Positions 6,458 to 9,042 of a stretch of DNA of 9,042 nt are shown piece after piece. Numbering within the stretch: the stretch's first letter is position 1; every line of letters starts with the position of its first letter. Origin of the DNA: JBFWNZ01 sp050250795 (GTDB lineage Bacteria; Pseudomonadota; Alphaproteobacteria; UBA8366). The position numbers and the translations under genes were made by a program. The DNA is taken from assembly GCA_050250795.1 (NCBI GenBank), contig JBFWNZ010000145.1:1-9042 (forward strand), read 5' to 3'. The notes below the pieces were generated by a model. The model had not been told where the DNA came from. It saw only the letters and a list, made by a program, of their open reading frames with translations, and ran no database searches.

Positions 6458-7291
6458 ATGGCGATCTTGCGGTCTTCTCGACTGTCGCGTGCGGCATTGT
6501 GCGTCGTGCCATTGCTGGCAGCGGCGTTCGGCGTTCCGGCAAGCGGCAACCCCTTGGCCGGAGAGCCGCAGGTGGCGCCGCATCGCGCAGCCTATTCGCT
6601 TCAACTCACAAGTACGGAGACGGGGAGCAAAGTCATTTCCGTCGATGGCGGAATTTCCTACGAGTGGGCCGACACCTGCGACGGCTGGGCTGTCGAGCAG
6701 CGCTATCTCATGCGGGTTTTGCGCGTCGAGGGGCCGGAGTTCGTCATCGCAACGAGTTTCGCGACCTGGGAGTCCAAGGATGGACGGCGCTATCGCTTCA
6801 ACGTGAGGCGCATGCGCAATGGGGAACGGGAGGATATCGGCGGGGAAGCGACGTTGAATGCGAACGGGACCGGCATCGTCCGCTTTACCGCGCCAGAAGA
6901 GAAGACGCTGCCTCTGCCTGCCGGCACGCTGTTCCCCACGGCACATACCCTGCTGTTGCTGCGCAAGGCGGCGGAGAATGCCAGATTCGATCGTCGGCCT
7001 GTTTTCGACGGGACCGAAGCGATGGGTGCCACGCCTGTCTTCGCCACCATTCTGCCGCATCGGCCCGCAAGCAAGGATGCCAAGATCGCATCGCCGCTGG
7101 GGCTCGATTCCGCCTGGCCCGTTTTCCTCGCTTTCTACGGTAGCGAGGACAAGGAGGCCCTGCCCCAGTTCGAGATGTCGATGACCCTTCAGGACAACGG
7201 CGTCGTCACCGGGGTCGAGTTCGACTACGGCGACTTTTCCGTCGAGGGCAAGCTGGACATCGTCGAGCCGCTGCCCGCTCCGGCCTGCTGA
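6458..7291 (+). CDS. eipB: Cell envelope integrity protein EipB (DUF1849)
   Basis: A 277-residue periplasmic protein. Residues 1-30 are a Sec-type signal peptide (basic n-region, hydrophobic core, Ala-rich end). The mature part starts with the family-typical HRAAYSLQL, followed by a pattern of alternating short strands (ISYEWADTCDGW, RYRFNVRRM, FEMSMTLQDNG, VEFDYGDF) that fits the beta-spiral EipB fold. EipB of Brucella is needed for envelope integrity and carries a conserved disulfide between a cysteine near residue 69 and one close to the C-terminus. Here C74 and the very last residue, C277, are the only mature cysteines and could form the same bond. An in-frame ATG at 6431 is an alternative start. 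I prefer 6458 because it gives a normal signal peptide, though its AGGA (6443-6446) is rather far away. The last 67 bp overlap dinB on the other strand. Confidence 0.92.
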   Translation: MAILRSSRLSRAALCVVPLLAAAFGVPASGNPLAGEPQVAPHRAAYSLQLTSTETGSKVISVDGGISYEWADTCDGWAVEQRYLMRVLRVEGPEFVIATSFATWESKDGRRYRFNVRRMRNGEREDIGGEATLNANGTGIVRFTAPEEKTLPLPAGTLFPTAHTLLLLRKAAENARFDRRPVFDGTEAMGATPVFATILPHRPASKDAKIASPLGLDSAWPVFLAFYGSEDKEALPQFEMSMTLQDNGVVTGVEFDYGDFSVEGKLDIVEPLPAPAC

Positions 7292-8502
7292 GGTATTGCC
7301 GCGGGCGTATCGACCGGCGCATCGAAAAGATCCGGTGGATCGGCGTCGTCCGGATTGGTCAGGTCTGCGGCGCCTACGCCAATCAGGCGAAAGGCGCTGC
7401 GCCCGTCCGCTTCGCGGTTCAACAGGGTCACGGCGGCCGTGTAGAGGGTGTCGGCCCGTTGGGTCGGGGCCGGCAGGTGCAGACTTCGCGTGATCTGGCG
7501 GAAATCGGACCGCTTGAGCTTCAACGTGACTCCCCAGGCCGCGACCTCCTTGCGGCGCAGGCTTGCGGCGACGCGATCGCATAGCGGGCGGAGGCGCGCG
7601 GCAAGCGCATGGGGGTCCGTCAGATCGGACTCGAAAGTTGTCTCTGCGGAGATGCTGCGCGGCTCGGAATCCGGCGTGACCTGACGGTCGTCATCGCCGC
7701 GTGCGAAGCGGAACAGGCGTGCGCCGATGCTGCCGTATCGCGCCACCAACTGGGCCTCTTCGACCTGCTGCAACTGCGCGATGGTTGCGATGCCATCCCG
7801 GCGCAGGCGGGATTCCATCGCCTTGCCGACGCCCCAGAGAAGTCCGACCGGACGCGGGGCCAGGAAACTCCTCGCTTCGCCGCGGCCGAGAACCGCAAAG
7901 CCGCGCGGCTTGTCGAGATCGGATGCGATCTTGGCCAGAAACTTGTTGTAGCTGAGGCCGATGCTGACGGTTACGCCGATCTCCTTATGAATCCGCAGGG
8001 CCAGCCGGGCCAGCGCGCGGGCCGGGCTGTCGCCGTGACGCGGCCGTGCGTGGCGCAGATCGAGGAATGCCTCGTCGATGGAGAGCGGTTCGACGGCGGA
8101 TGTGACCGCCAGCATCAATTCCCGCACCTGCAAGCCCACCGCGCGGTACTTCGCCATGTTCGGCGGAATGACGACCGCATGCGGACAGGCTTCCAGCGCC
8201 TTGAACATCGGCATGGCGGACCGGATTCCGTAGACGCGGGCCACATAGCATGCCGCGGCAACAACGCCGCGCCGGCCGCCGCCGATAAGTACCGGCTGGT
8301 CGGCCAGCCGCGGATCGTCGCGCTTTTCGATCGCTGCATAGAAGGCGTCGCAATCGATATGGGCGATGGCCAGGTCGTGCAGTTCCGCATGCGCGACGAT
8401 CCGCGGCGAGGAACAGGCGGGACAGCGCACGATCTTTTCCGCGATCTCGAAGGTGGTCAGGCAGTCGCGGCAGAGACCGGAGAGCGGAGAGGCGGCGTTC
8501 AT
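7225..8502 (-). CDS. dinB: DNA polymerase IV (Y-family translesion polymerase)
   Basis: A 425-residue error-prone DNA polymerase that copies past damaged bases. An N-terminal extension of about 45 residues has two CxxC pairs (C11/C14 and C27/C30), probably a zinc ribbon as found in alphaproteobacterial DinB. The palm then starts with HIDCDAFYAAIE, with catalytic D50 and probable steric-gate Y55. The second acidic pair is in SIDEAFLD (D143, E144). A helix-hairpin-helix thumb (LLWGVGKAME, about 222-245) and a little-finger domain (about 285-382) follow. PDLF at 390-393 may be a degenerate beta-clamp-binding motif. The tail after about residue 400 looks unconserved and reads through the reverse of the eipB 3' end, so the usual C-terminal helix seems lost. 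The start at 8500-8502 overlaps the sugar-kinase stop (ATGA, 8499-8502), and homology begins right there. The frame extends further upstream to 8619, but only inside the kinase gene. Confidence 0.95.
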   Translation of the reverse strand: MNAASPLSGLCRDCLTTFEIAEKIVRCPACSSPRIVAHAELHDLAIAHIDCDAFYAAIEKRDDPRLADQPVLIGGGRRGVVAAACYVARVYGIRSAMPMFKALEACPHAVVIPPNMAKYRAVGLQVRELMLAVTSAVEPLSIDEAFLDLRHARPRHGDSPARALARLALRIHKEIGVTVSIGLSYNKFLAKIASDLDKPRGFAVLGRGEARSFLAPRPVGLLWGVGKAMESRLRRDGIATIAQLQQVEEAQLVARYGSIGARLFRFARGDDDRQVTPDSEPRSISAETTFESDLTDPHALAARLRPLCDRVAASLRRKEVAAWGVTLKLKRSDFRQITRSLHLPAPTQRADTLYTAAVTLLNREADGRSAFRLIGVGAADLTNPDDADPPDLFDAPVDTPAAIPQQAGAGSGSTMSSLPSTEKSP

Positions 8503-9042
8503 GGCATCGAGGGGACCTCGCTGCCGATCGGCCACAGCCATGCGCCGCCGCGGACGCCGCTGGAATCGCCGAACTTGGGCGGAACGAGGCGGGTGTCGAT
8601 CCGGTCGGAGAAGACCCATCGATTCCAGAGGCGGGGAACGTTTCTATAAAGTCGGCCGGCATTCGACATGCCGCCACCGAGCACGATCACGTTCGGATCG
8701 ATCAGGTTGATCACGCTGGCCAAGGCCCGGGCCAATCTGTTCTCGTATCGCAGCAGGCTGCTCTCCGCCGCACGATCGCCGGCATCGGCCAGTTCCACGA
8801 TTTCGGCGGCGCTGAGCACCTGGCCGGCGTCCTGTGCGTGCTGCCGAGCGAGGCCGGTCCCCGACAGGAAGGTTTCGATACAGCCATACTTGCCGCAGGT
8901 GCAGGCCAAGCCGGGTCGTTCGTCGTCGTCCGGCCAGGGCAGGGGATTGTGTCCCCATTCGCCGGCCACGGCGTTGGCGCCGACCAGCACGTCGCCCCCG
9001 ATAACGACTCCGCCGCCGCATCCGGTGCCCAGGATGACTCCG
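8499..9042 (-). CDS. mak: ROK family sugar kinase, probable fructokinase (N-terminus outside window)
   Basis: The last 180 residues of an ATP-dependent sugar kinase; about 120 N-terminal residues, including the ATP-binding DxGGT motif and the catalytic aspartate, lie beyond the right edge. The visible part opens with the ROK signature (GVILGTGCGGGVVIGG), then GEWGHNPLPW and a zinc site formed by the histidine of GHNP and the three cysteines of CTCGKYGC, followed by IETFLSGTG. The end carries DPNVIVLGGGMSN and GDSSGVRGGAWLW. These match manno(fructo)kinase Mak of E. coli better than N-acetylglucosamine kinase NagK, which has GEFGH and differs at the C-terminus. The likely reaction is phosphorylation of fructose to fructose 6-phosphate in the cytoplasm, but ROK specificity is hard to read from sequence. 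The stop overlaps the dinB start by 4 bp, so the two are probably cotranscribed. Confidence 0.9.
   Translation of the reverse strand, partial: GVILGTGCGGGVVIGGDVLVGANAVAGEWGHNPLPWPDDDERPGLACTCGKYGCIETFLSGTGLARQHAQDAGQVLSAAEIVELADAGDRAAESSLLRYENRLARALASVINLIDPNVIVLGGGMSNAGRLYRNVPRLWNRWVFSDRIDTRLVPPKFGDSSGVRGGAWLWPIGSEVPSMP

Noticed and set aside
6193..6549. 5' extension of the diguanylate cyclase by 119 codons
   Set aside because: It would overlap the eipB signal peptide region and shows no domain. A good Shine-Dalgarno precedes the ATG at 6190-6192.
6386..7582. Open frame of 398 codons on the - strand
   Set aside because: It is antisense to eipB, is Arg/Gln-rich and has no domain features.
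7609..8649. Open frame of 346 codons on the + strand
   Set aside because: It is antisense to dinB and the kinase 3' end, both clearly real, and is a GC-driven shadow.

Overview
The window is compact, GC-rich chromosomal DNA that looks like core genome of an alphaproteobacterium, perhaps a Rhodospirillales-like lineage (the order is a guess). The main clues are an EipB/DUF1849 protein, a family typical of Alphaproteobacteria; a DNA polymerase IV with the N-terminal Cys4 extension seen in alphaproteobacterial DinB; an aspartyl-tRNA synthetase of the non-discriminating type; and an rnd/aspS neighbourhood common in this class. I see no insertion sequence, phage gene, CRISPR array, tRNA or rRNA.

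Left part (1-3030): the 3' end of a + strand gene, probably exopolyphosphatase, ends 7 bp from a convergent - strand pair. That pair is rnd (RNase D), followed with an ATGA stop/start overlap by a membrane-anchored M23 metallopeptidase. The 142-bp gap 2889-3030 holds the divergent start sites of rnd and aspS and contains a TTGACAA motif that can be read as a -35 element on either strand.

Middle part (3031-6192): aspS runs rightward. A 102-bp gap follows with two inverted repeats. One has the layout of a REP element (GTAG followed by an imperfect palindrome) and carries the Shine-Dalgarno sequence of the next gene, a SPOR-domain lipoprotein. The lipoprotein gene overlaps tail to tail by 12 bp with a short soluble diguanylate cyclase on the - strand.

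Right part (6193-9042): a 265-bp divergent gap separates the cyclase gene from eipB, a periplasmic envelope-integrity protein. The 3' end of eipB overlaps by 67 bp the 3' end of dinB on the - strand. dinB lies downstream of a ROK sugar kinase (probable fructokinase Mak, 5' part outside the window) with another ATGA overlap.

Three genes concern the envelope (M23 peptidase, SPOR lipoprotein, EipB), and the rest are housekeeping, repair or signalling genes. They do not form one obvious pathway, and I found no convincing new multi-gene system. The items most worth a second look are the REP-like element over the lipoprotein ribosome-binding site, the shortened DinB C-terminus merging into eipB, and the very tight gene packing without recognisable terminators.
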